Shown one piece after another: positions 7,468 to 15,348 of a stretch of DNA of 64,000 nucleotides. Position 1 is the stretch's first letter, and each line of letters opens with the position of its first letter. Both the position numbers and the translations under genes were made by a program. The DNA comes from Streptococcus oralis (GTDB lineage Bacteria; Bacillota; Bacilli; Lactobacillales; Streptococcaceae): positions 434,001-498,000 of the forward strand of contig NZ_CP065707.1 of the NCBI RefSeq assembly GCF_016028255.1. Reading direction: 5' to 3'. Below the pieces are notes generated by a model, which was not told the DNA's origin, did not search any database, and worked only from the letters and a program-made list of their open reading frames with translations.

Positions 7468-7947
7468 TTGAAAATCAATGAAGTTTTAGAAAAGCTAGGA
7501 ATAAGTCGTGCTACCCTCACCAGGTATCGAAAAAAGCTAGGCATATTTGAAGAAACTCGGTCGAATATCACAAAAAGTCAGTTCAAAGAGTTAGAAAAGC
7601 TTGCAAATCAACGGCAAAAGTATACAAGAGAGGAACGTGTCGAGCTATCTCGTAAGACTTTTAAACTGATTCCAAAAGAAAAAATGCTTGAAATCAGTGA
7701 TAATGATTCAGTCGGTTTGAAAAATCTTAAAACTCAATACAATCATAATCAAAAAGTTATTGAAAACTTCCAACTGGAAATCAATAAAGTTATTAATGAC
7801 GGTGAGTTACCTGATAAGTATCTGCTTGATGGAATGGAAAAGTATCAAAAGCTAAACATGCAGATCATGATGACCATCGAGAAGCAAAGTCCACAGGGTG
7901 ACAGTCTCAAAGAAATGATTCAGGAGAAGTTGGCTCGTTATGGTTGA
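7468..7947 (+). CDS. Terminase small subunit
   Basis: This protein of about 159 residues starts with an HTH segment (INEVLEKLGISRATLTRYRKKLG), expected to bind packaging-site DNA. It continues with a helical region and a C-terminus (KYQKLNMQIMMTIEKQ) like the P27 family of small terminases. TTG at 7468 is preferred because AAAGGAG at 7454-7460 is seven bases away; ATG 7462 would be too close. It overlaps the large subunit by eight bases. An unusual C-rich patch lies upstream (about 7363-7369). Confidence 0.75.
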   Translation: MKINEVLEKLGISRATLTRYRKKLGIFEETRSNITKSQFKELEKLANQRQKYTREERVELSRKTFKLIPKEKMLEISDNDSVGLKNLKTQYNHNQKVIENFQLEINKVINDGELPDKYLLDGMEKYQKLNMQIMMTIEKQSPQGDSLKEMIQEKLARYG

Positions 7948-9652
7948 GATGAAATATTTTGATAAGTATGTTGGGTTAGTGGAAGCTGGTAAAGTTCCTG
8001 TCTGTCGTGAAGTGCTTCTCTCAATCTCTCGTGTGAAGCGGTTTAAAGAACAATATATCTTCAAACAAGAGGAAGCTGACAAGCGGATTGAGTTCATCGA
8101 GGAAGAGTGCAGCAACACAAAGGGTCGAGCTGGTAAGTTAAAGCTAGCTTTACCTCAAAAGGTTTGGCTTGAGGTGGCTTGGGGCTTCTATCACATGGCA
8201 GAAGTTACCAAGACTAATCCAGACACACTTGAAGAGTACAAAGATTTTGAAGAAAGGCGTCTCATTCATGAGGTGCCTATTATTGTGCCTCGTGGTACTG
8301 GAAAGACTACGCTTGGTTCTGCAATTGGAGAGGTTGGTCAGATAATCGACGGTGAGTGGGGAGCTGACATTCAGCTTTTGGCTTATAGTCGTGAACAGGC
8401 TGGCTATCTCTTTAATGCGTCAAGGGCAATGTTGTCCAATGAAGATAGTTTACTGCACTATATGCGTGAGGCTGACATTCTTAGGTCAACTAAGCAAGGT
8501 ATTTTGTACGAGACAACAAACAGTCTTATGTCTATCAAGACATCTGAATATGAAAGCCTTGACGGTACTAATGCCCATTACAATATTTTTGATGAGGTTC
8601 ATACTTATGATGATGACTTTATCAAGGTTGTTAACGATGGTTCTAGCCGTAAGCGTAAAAACTGGATAACTTGGTACATTTCTACCAATGGGACTAAGCG
8701 TGACAAGCTCTTTGATAAGTATTATTCGCTATGGATTGATATTTTAGATGGCAAGGTTGAAAATGATTCAGTCATGCCATGGATCTATAAGCTAGATGAG
8801 GTGGCTGAAATCCATAATCCTGATGTCTGGCAGAAGGCTATGCCTCTACTTGGTATCACGACCGAGAAAGAAGCCATCATACTTGATATTGAGATGAGTA
8901 AGAATGACCCAGCCAAACAAGCTGAGTTGATGGCCAAGACTTTCAATCTTCCAGTCAATAACTATCTAGCTTACTTCAGCAATGAAGAGTGTCAAGGCTG
9001 GTCAGACAAGTTTGATATGAGTCTTTTCGTCGGTGATGATGAGCGCAGCGCTCGTTGCGTGCTTGGTGTTGACTTATCAGATGTCAATGATATCTGTTCA
9101 ATCTCCTTCATGGTTGTGAATGGGGAAGAACGGCAATACCTCAATAAGAAATTCATGCCACGGCATACGATTGAGGGGCTTCCAAAAGAACTGAGAGACA
9201 AATACGCTGAGTGGGAGCTAAGCGGAGAGTTGCATGTTCATGAGTTGGATTACAATGACCAGGCTTATATCTTCGATGAGCTTAGACGGTTTATGAGTGA
9301 TAACAGGATTTTACCTGTGGCAGTTGGTTATGACAGATGGAATGCTAAAGAGCTTATCCGCTTGTTTAATGACTACTATGGGGATATCTGTCACGACATC
9401 CCACAGACGGTTAAAAGTTTGTCAAATCCCCTCAAGGTCTATAAAGAAAAAGCTAAGATGGGAAAAATCATCTTTGATGACCCTGTTGCAACTTGGAACC
9501 ATGCAAATGTTCGTGTCAAGATCGATGCGAATAACAATGTATTTCCAAATAAAGAAAAGGCAAAAGAAAAGATTGACGTATTTGCTAGTCAGTTAGATGC
9601 TTTTATTTGCTACGAAAATTTCAAGGAAGATTTGAGTTATTACTTTGATTGA
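7940..9652 (+). CDS. terL: Terminase large subunit
   Basis: This 570-residue packaging motor has an ATPase domain with Walker A VPRGTGKTT (about residues 115-123) and Walker B NIFDEVHTYDDD (about 213-224). The C-terminal RNase H-like nuclease domain begins at CVLGVDLSDVND (about 373-384). It cuts concatemeric DNA and pumps it into proheads with the small subunit. The length is normal for the Terminase_1 family. Confidence 0.95.
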   Translation: MVEMKYFDKYVGLVEAGKVPVCREVLLSISRVKRFKEQYIFKQEEADKRIEFIEEECSNTKGRAGKLKLALPQKVWLEVAWGFYHMAEVTKTNPDTLEEYKDFEERRLIHEVPIIVPRGTGKTTLGSAIGEVGQIIDGEWGADIQLLAYSREQAGYLFNASRAMLSNEDSLLHYMREADILRSTKQGILYETTNSLMSIKTSEYESLDGTNAHYNIFDEVHTYDDDFIKVVNDGSSRKRKNWITWYISTNGTKRDKLFDKYYSLWIDILDGKVENDSVMPWIYKLDEVAEIHNPDVWQKAMPLLGITTEKEAIILDIEMSKNDPAKQAELMAKTFNLPVNNYLAYFSNEECQGWSDKFDMSLFVGDDERSARCVLGVDLSDVNDICSISFMVVNGEERQYLNKKFMPRHTIEGLPKELRDKYAEWELSGELHVHELDYNDQAYIFDELRRFMSDNRILPVAVGYDRWNAKELIRLFNDYYGDICHDIPQTVKSLSNPLKVYKEKAKMGKIIFDDPVATWNHANVRVKIDANNNVFPNKEKAKEKIDVFASQLDAFICYENFKEDLSYYFD

Positions 9653-9660
9653 GGTGAAGA

Positions 9661-10803
9661 ATGAACAAATATATAAATAATCTAAGAGAGGTTTTTGCTA
9701 GGATTTTCAGACCAAGCAATAGAAAATCCACAAGAACCTATTTACAAAGAAATTTAAATTATTGGAGAAGAAATTCGATTTACTTAGACAATATCTACAA
9801 TAAGATTTCAACAGATACTGCACAAGTTAGATTCAAGCATGTCAAGATTACTCGGAATCCAGGCGGTGTTGACAAGATGGAGTGGTACGAGAATAGTGAC
9901 CTTGCAAATGTTTTATCTTTCTCTCCAAATCCCCTTGAAATACCAGTTGTATTTTGGGCAAATGTAACAAGAGCTATGTTGCGTGACGGAGTTGCAGTTG
10001 TTGTTCCACGTTGGGAGAATGGCCAGCTGATTGAAATTTGGCTTGCCAAGAAAACCATATCATGGACTGCAGAGAGAGTTGAGATTATGATCGATGATGT
10101 AGAGATTGAGTTGCCTCTTGGTGATGTCTGGGTTTTTGAAAATCCGAAATTAAATGTGACAAGTCAACTGAATCAAATTACAGAATTAATTGACATCAAT
10201 CTTGATGCGTTAACTGAAAAGTTAGGCAGAGGGAATTCAAAATTGAGAGGATTCTTAAAACTACCAACTAAAGCAGCAGATGAACACTTGAAGAAACAAG
10301 CTAAAAATCGAGTTGATACCATGATGGAACTTGCTGAAAATGGTGGCATTGCCTATCTCGAGCAAGGTGAAGAGTTTATGGAATTAAACAAAGATTACTC
10401 AACCGCTTCTAAAGAAGAAATGGAGTTTCTGAAATCTCAACTTTATCATGCTCATGGGATTAATGAAAAATTGTTTACTTGTGACTACACTGAAGAGCAA
10501 TATAGAGCTTACTATTCTAGCGTCATGAAGTTATATCAACGTGTATTTTCTGAAGAGATTAACAGGAAATACTTCACGAAGACAGCACGGACACAAGGCA
10601 ACAAACTCTTAGTCTTCTTTGATATGGCTGATATGATTTCATTCAAAGATCTAGTTGAAGGTGGATTTAAATCTAAATACGCAGGTTTGATGAATTCAAA
10701 TGAATTCCGTGAAACGTATCTAGGACTTCCAGGCTATGAAGGTGGAGAAGTATTCGAAACTAATCTAAATGCAGTCCGTATTGAACCGAGCGAAAGTAAT
10801 TAA
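9661..10803 (+). CDS. Portal protein (HK97 family)
   Basis: This 380-residue protein shows portal features: NPLEIPVVFWANVTRAMLRDGVAVVVPRW in the N-terminal half, the stem/wing region KLRGFLKLPTKAADEHLKKQAKNR, then YSTASKEEMEFLKSQLYHAHGINEKLFTCDYTEEQYRAYYS. It forms the dodecameric ring through which DNA enters the head. It follows terminase after eight bases with GAGGTGAAG as ribosome site. Confidence 0.88.
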   Translation: MNKYINNLREVFARIFRPSNRKSTRTYLQRNLNYWRRNSIYLDNIYNKISTDTAQVRFKHVKITRNPGGVDKMEWYENSDLANVLSFSPNPLEIPVVFWANVTRAMLRDGVAVVVPRWENGQLIEIWLAKKTISWTAERVEIMIDDVEIELPLGDVWVFENPKLNVTSQLNQITELIDINLDALTEKLGRGNSKLRGFLKLPTKAADEHLKKQAKNRVDTMMELAENGGIAYLEQGEEFMELNKDYSTASKEEMEFLKSQLYHAHGINEKLFTCDYTEEQYRAYYSSVMKLYQRVFSEEINRKYFTKTARTQGNKLLVFFDMADMISFKDLVEGGFKSKYAGLMNSNEFRETYLGLPGYEGGEVFETNLNAVRIEPSESN

Positions 10804-10849
10804 AAATAGGGTGGGCGGTTGGCAGAAATTTTAAGAAAGGAGGTAGGCT

Positions 10850-11392
10850 ATGGAAAAGTTAAAAACCTTTGTCGTCAAGTCAGTTGAGGAAGAGTCAGCT
10901 GACTTTCATTTTGAGGCTTATGCCTCTACTTATGGCAATACAGACAGAGATGGCGATGTGATGGCCAAGGGGTGTTTTGATAGCACTCTGAAAACTAAGG
11001 CTGTCGTCCCTATGTGCTTAAATCACGACCGAAATCGTGTCATCGGTAAGCATGAGCTGTCGGTAGATGAAAAAGGTCTGCGAACACGGTCAACATTCAA
11101 CCTAAGCGATCCAGAAGCTAAGAAAACCTATGACCTCATGAAGATGGGGGCACTGGATAGTCTGAGCATTGGGTTCTTTATTAATGATTATGAGCCAGTT
11201 GACGCTAAGCAACCTTACGGTGGATGGATTTTCAAAGAGGTTGAAATCTTTGAAATATCTGTCGTTACCGTGCCAGCCAATCCTCAAGCAACCGTTGATA
11301 ATATTAAGGGATTTGATATATCTGTGGTTGATAAGCGAATCGCTCAGGCGAACATGAAGCAAGATATCATGAGTAAACTTGCACAAATCTAG
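10850..11392 (+). CDS. Prohead maturation protease (HK97 gp4-like)
   Basis: This 180-residue protease belongs to the U35/S78-type prohead proteases. The catalytic His is in MCLNHDRNRVIG and the catalytic Ser in LDSLSIGFFI, with ISVVTVPANPQA near the end of the domain. It trims the capsid N-terminal scaffold domain during head maturation. AAAGGAGG precedes the start. Confidence 0.9.
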   Translation: MEKLKTFVVKSVEEESADFHFEAYASTYGNTDRDGDVMAKGCFDSTLKTKAVVPMCLNHDRNRVIGKHELSVDEKGLRTRSTFNLSDPEAKKTYDLMKMGALDSLSIGFFINDYEPVDAKQPYGGWIFKEVEIFEISVVTVPANPQATVDNIKGFDISVVDKRIAQANMKQDIMSKLAQI

Positions 11393-11404
11393 GAGGAATA
11401 GATA

Positions 11405-12661
11405 ATGAAAAAATCACTTGTTGAACTTTTGGAAGCTCGTCAAAAAGCTGCTGATGAGCTATCAGAAGTTAAATTAAAAAAGGCGACTATCAAAGCTAAA
11501 TTGAAAGAAGCAAACATTGAGGCTGATGTCCTTGAACAGCTGAAAGCTGATGCAGAGGCCTTGGTCACTCAAGCCAATACCCTCAAAGAAACGATTGACA
11601 GCTTGGATGCAGACATTGAAGAGACTGAAGAAGAACTCAACAAAGCTGCTAAATCTATCAAGGAAGTACAGAAAGGCAAGACACAAATGGAATACTTAAA
11701 AACAAAAGAAGCTGCACTTGATTTCGCTCGAATCCTCATGGATAACGAAGGAAGCTCAAACAGTGCCCGCAAAGTTTGGGAAGCAAATCTGGTTGAAAAA
11801 GGTGTAACTGATCTTAACAAAATCTTACCTGAACCAGTATTGATTGCAATCCAAAATGCATTTAATGATTACGACGGTATCCTGAACCATGTAACCAAAG
11901 ATCCTCGTTATGCAGTACGTGTTGCGCTTCAAACGCAACAAGCAAAAGCTAAAGGCCATCAGAATGGCAAAACAAAGAAAGATGAATCTTTTGTATTTAT
12001 CGATTATACAATCAACTCTGCTGCTGTCTACATCAAGTACAGTTTTGAGTATGCTGACTTGAAGAAGGATACAACAGGTGCTTACTTCAACTATGTGATG
12101 AATGAATTAGCACAAGGATTCATCCGTGCTGTTGAACGTGCTGTTGTTATTGGCGATGGTAAAAATAGTGATGATGATGACAAAATCACTGAAATTAAAT
12201 CTATCGCAGAAGAAACACTTGCTCAACTATTTGATACGCAAGAAATCAATGTTGACGGGGAATTTGACAGCACTGTTTTAGAAAACCTTGTAAAAGGAAT
12301 TGATAAACTTGCTGCCAATACAACTCCAATTCTGGTAACTTCAAAAACTATTGCTCGTAAACTTAAAATGGTTAAGGATGGCGAAAAGCGCTACATTGAT
12401 CCACAACCATTCGCACCAATTTCACAAACAGGGAATGTCATTGCTGGTTATCAAGTATATGTCTATGACTGGATGGAAGATGCAACCAACCCAATTATCG
12501 CATTTGCTGACAAGGCTTATAAGATGATTGGTGATGATGTCTCTGCCGATCGCTTTGAAGATTATGATGTAACGATGAATCGTCGTCATATCGAACTTGC
12601 TAGCGTACTTGGTGGCCGACTTGGTCAGTACAAATCAGCTGTAAAATTCACAAAAGGTTGA
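11405..12661 (+). CDS. Major capsid protein (HK97 fold)
   Basis: This 418-residue protein starts with about 90 residues of charged coiled coil (the delta scaffold domain removed by the protease). The HK97-fold part follows from about residue 95. Late segments such as NPIIAFADKAYKMIGDDVS and VTMNRRHIELASVLGGRLGQYKSAVKF fit the P-domain and A-domain end of this family. It directly follows the protease gene, as expected. Confidence 0.9.
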   Translation: MKKSLVELLEARQKAADELSEVKLKKATIKAKLKEANIEADVLEQLKADAEALVTQANTLKETIDSLDADIEETEEELNKAAKSIKEVQKGKTQMEYLKTKEAALDFARILMDNEGSSNSARKVWEANLVEKGVTDLNKILPEPVLIAIQNAFNDYDGILNHVTKDPRYAVRVALQTQQAKAKGHQNGKTKKDESFVFIDYTINSAAVYIKYSFEYADLKKDTTGAYFNYVMNELAQGFIRAVERAVVIGDGKNSDDDDKITEIKSIAEETLAQLFDTQEINVDGEFDSTVLENLVKGIDKLAANTTPILVTSKTIARKLKMVKDGEKRYIDPQPFAPISQTGNVIAGYQVYVYDWMEDATNPIIAFADKAYKMIGDDVSADRFEDYDVTMNRRHIELASVLGGRLGQYKSAVKFTKG

Positions 12662-12686
12662 TTTTAAATAGAAAGGGGAGTCTAAA

Positions 12687-13022
12687 ATGACAATCCTTAA
12701 CCAAATTAAAGAAATGGTTGAAGTTGATGTCGAAGAAGAAATCTTCGACACTCAACTTTTAAGCTATATAAATAGTGGTATTTCATATTTAACGAGAAAC
12801 AACATTCCTATCAATCGCATCGATAAAGAAAGCGAATTGACAGAATGGAATGAGATTGAAGAGAATGATAAAGAAACAATTTTAGATTGGTTACATTTGA
12901 GGTGTGTTCAGAGATTTGATAAATCCTTGATGACAGGAAGCTCAACAACAATGAGCTGGATTGATGAAGAATTGACAAATATTCTCTATCAATTAAAAGC
13001 TATTTACGGAGTTAAATCATGA
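12687..13022 (+). CDS. Head-tail connector protein (gp6-like)
   Basis: This 111-residue helical protein (ILNQIKEMVEVDVEEEIFDTQLLSYINSGISYLTRNN) has the size and position of the HK97 gp6/SPP1 gp15-type adaptor that binds the portal. Its stop overlaps the next start. Confidence 0.7.
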   Translation: MTILNQIKEMVEVDVEEEIFDTQLLSYINSGISYLTRNNIPINRIDKESELTEWNEIEENDKETILDWLHLRCVQRFDKSLMTGSSTTMSWIDEELTNILYQLKAIYGVKS

Positions 13023-13324
13023 AATCATCTAGAGTATCAATCATCCTTTGTTATGATGAGCGCATAGAGGTCGAAAAAGGTGTTTTTGAAAAACAAGTTG
13101 TAGAAAAGAAAGTCAAAGCTGAAAAAGAAAAGATCTACCAACGTAGACTCGATAAAGCTTTGGCAGATGGTCAAGTTTTGACAGCAAGATTTCGGATACG
13201 TTCTAACTATGTGACAGATTCCTTAGACTACGTGAAGTACAAAGGGAAAGAGTACAAGGTAAATGTTGGAACTGAATCCGATGATGGCCACTACACGATA
13301 ATCGAATTAGGAGAGTTGAAATAA
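13019..13324 (+). CDS. Probable head closure / head-tail joining protein
   Basis: This 101-residue protein has a basic middle and a beta-rich C-terminal half (TARFRIRSNYVTDSLDYVKYKGKEYKVN) like SPP1 gp16-type stoppers. The assignment relies mainly on gene order after the connector. It overlaps both neighbours by one to four bases. Confidence 0.6.
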   Translation: MKSSRVSIILCYDERIEVEKGVFEKQVVEKKVKAEKEKIYQRRLDKALADGQVLTARFRIRSNYVTDSLDYVKYKGKEYKVNVGTESDDGHYTIIELGELK

Positions 13325-13671
13325 TGGCTAAGAAGTTCTTCACTAGGCAAGAAATTCAAGAAATCCTAGAAAAAAACACTTTAAAATCAAAGGTGTTCTA
13401 TATGGAACGTGAGGAAAAAACTTCTCCTGACAACGTTATTCTTTACTATCGTTTAACTCCAGGTAGCAGTATTACTGCTGATGACACAATACACATGAGA
13501 AAAGTGACTATTCAAATCAGTCACTATCACAAGAAGAAACTAGACAGCATTGAGGAATTGATGTTGTCTAATTTTATGTGTGAACCTAGTCAGTTGAATC
13601 TAAAACAGCCTGATACAGATTACTTACTTACAACCTACAGAATTGAGGTATTCACAAGTGGGAAATGGTAG
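13324..13671 (+). CDS. Probable tail terminator or head-tail completion protein
   Basis: This 115-residue protein contains KVFYMEREEKTSPDNVILYYRLTPGSS and VTIQISHYHKKKLDSIEEL, a pattern of short beta strands typical of small neck and tail-completion proteins. The exact role is not clear. It overlaps the downstream gp10-like gene. Confidence 0.5.
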   Translation: MAKKFFTRQEIQEILEKNTLKSKVFYMEREEKTSPDNVILYYRLTPGSSITADDTIHMRKVTIQISHYHKKKLDSIEELMLSNFMCEPSQLNLKQPDTDYLLTTYRIEVFTSGKW

Positions 13672-14002
13672 CGTTAATGTGAATACATTAAAAATCGATA
13701 TACAGAATCAAGTTTTAGAAATCATAGAAAAAGCAGGAAAAAGCACCGCTGGAGACATTAGAGACGGAAGTCCTAGAAGAAACGGAGTATATGAAAAAGG
13801 ATGGACTCACGAGACCATTGAAGATATCGCTGTAGTATATAACAACGGGAAAGAGAAGTCGCTTGCTCACTTGTTAGAAAATGGCCACGCAACAAAAAAT
13901 GGTGGATTTGTAGCACCTCAAGAACACATCAGACCAGCTTATCTCAAAAATAAAGAAATCTTTCTCAATAATATGAAATCAATAAAAATCAGACCAAATT
14001 AA
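13658..14002 (+). CDS. HK97 gp10-like tail component
   Basis: This 114-residue protein has the gp10 pattern: DIRDGSPRRNGVYEKGWTHE, then AHLLENGHATKNGG, then EHIRPAYLKNKEIFLNNM. GTG 13658 is chosen because GAGGT lies at 13645-13649; a TTG 15 bases earlier is in frame. It overlaps the previous gene. The role is neck or tail assembly. Confidence 0.75.
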   Translation: MGNGSVNVNTLKIDIQNQVLEIIEKAGKSTAGDIRDGSPRRNGVYEKGWTHETIEDIAVVYNNGKEKSLAHLLENGHATKNGGFVAPQEHIRPAYLKNKEIFLNNMKSIKIRPN

Positions 14003-14015
14003 GGAAGGAGTCACA

Positions 14016-14684
14016 ATGACTTATAAATATGACACACGAGAGGTTACTCATGGTAATGCCATGGGATTCTTTGCTAAGATTTCAAAAACAGAATCTGGCG
14101 CACTCGATCTAAAAACACCATACCCATTTACAGGAATGCGAAAAACATCTTTTGAAACTTCACAAGAATCAAAAGCATACTACGCAGATAACGTGGAGCA
14201 CGTCCGTCTTCAAGGTAAGAAATCAACTGAGGGATCAATTACGACTTATCAAATTCCTAAACAATTCATGATTGACCATTTGGGGAAAAAGCTGACAACT
14301 TCAACTCCTCCAGCGCTCATCGATACTGGTGTGAATGCGAATTTCATTTGGGGATATGCTGAAACGGTTACAGATGAGTTTGGTTCTGAGGTTGAAGAGT
14401 TCCACATCTGGACCAATGTGAAAGCATCGGCTCCAAAAGGAAGCGCTACAACAGATGAAAACTCTGCTACACCAAAAGAAATCGAAATTCCATGTACTGC
14501 GTCACCTAACAATTTCATTCTAGATTCAGATAAAAAACCTGTTTCAGAAATTGTATGGCGTGATACAGACAAGGGTGTTGTCCGTGCTAAATTTGATAAA
14601 TTGTTCGCTTCAAGTACCCCAACGAAATTGATTGATTTTATCAATGAAGCTTTAGGAACAACAGCCATCGTGCCAGGAGGCTAA
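14016..14684 (+). CDS. Major tail protein
   Basis: This 222-residue protein forms the tail tube. The N-terminal part includes GNAMGFFAKISKTESG and TPYPFTGMRKTSFETSQESKAYYADNVEHVRLQG. The C-terminal part contains VVRAKFDKLFASSTPTKLIDFINEALG. Size, position before the tail chaperone and the strong GGAAGGAG site support the call. Confidence 0.82.
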   Translation: MTYKYDTREVTHGNAMGFFAKISKTESGALDLKTPYPFTGMRKTSFETSQESKAYYADNVEHVRLQGKKSTEGSITTYQIPKQFMIDHLGKKLTTSTPPALIDTGVNANFIWGYAETVTDEFGSEVEEFHIWTNVKASAPKGSATTDENSATPKEIEIPCTASPNNFILDSDKKPVSEIVWRDTDKGVVRAKFDKLFASSTPTKLIDFINEALGTTAIVPGG

Positions 14685-14685
14685 A

Positions 14686-15162
14686 ATGATTAAAAAAGAA
14701 CTATCATTCACAGCGTTTGATAGTTATGGTGAAGAAAGAGAGCACACTGAAACAGTGCGCTTTCTTTACTCTTTACCAGCTATCAAGATGTATGAACAGC
14801 GAACAGGTCGCAACTTCTTTGATGATAACCAAAAAGCACTCACAGCTTACACACAGCTTGCGCTTGCAACTGGTGTAAATGGTCGCTTATCTGCTTTAAC
14901 TGATGAAGAAAAGGTCAAACTAATGCCATTACTTATGGAGCCAGATTTCATGAACTTCCTAACTGAAGTTATCCCTTGTCTGTACGGTGAGGTTGAGAAT
15001 GGTCGCTTTGTACAGAATGAGCTGACTGCTGAAACAGCCTCTCTTGCTCCTTGGTTTGGTGATTTGATTGATATTGGTTTCTTCTCAGACCTCTTCTATG
15101 AATTTAACCGAAGCAGAGCAAAGGTTCCTCAAGATAGAAAAAAGCCTCAACAGAAGTCATAA
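14686..15162 (+). CDS. Tail assembly chaperone gpG
   Basis: This 158-residue protein (FLYSLPAIKMYEQRTGRNFFDDN, FLTEVIPCLYGEVENG) is the upstream product of the gpG/gpGT pair that guards the tape-measure protein during tail assembly. Near its end lies the slippery heptamer A AAA AAG, from which part of the ribosomes should shift back by one base into the gpT frame. It is placed, as usual, between the major tail protein and the tape measure. Confidence 0.85.
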   Translation: MIKKELSFTAFDSYGEEREHTETVRFLYSLPAIKMYEQRTGRNFFDDNQKALTAYTQLALATGVNGRLSALTDEEKVKLMPLLMEPDFMNFLTEVIPCLYGEVENGRFVQNELTAETASLAPWFGDLIDIGFFSDLFYEFNRSRAKVPQDRKKPQQKS

Positions 15163-15329
15163 CTTCTGAAAAAATTTATAAGGTTATTTTTGAAAATCGG
15201 ATGGATGTTTTTTGGGCAGAAAGTCAACACTTTAATTATCTGATGGGAACACTACATCAGATGAGTATCAATGAAAATGAGAAGAAAACTTTATCAAACG
15301 CAGAATTACTAAATGTAATGTCTGACTAA
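15138..15329 (+). CDS. gpT extension, made by programmed -1 frameshift
   Basis: The canonical slippery heptamer A AAA AAG is at 15138-15144, in the correct register relative to the gpG codons. The -1 frame is open from there to the TAA at 15327-15329 and has no start of its own that needs invoking. It encodes about 60 extra residues including VIFENRMDVFWAESQHFNY and MSINENEKKTLSNAELLNVM. A DVFWAESQ-like segment is characteristic of these chaperone C-termini. The stop lies 19 bases before the tape-measure start. Confidence 0.85.
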   Translation, partial: KKASTEVITSEKIYKVIFENRMDVFWAESQHFNYLMGTLHQMSINENEKKTLSNAELLNVMSD

Positions 15330-15348
15330 AATTGAAAGGAGGAAATCT

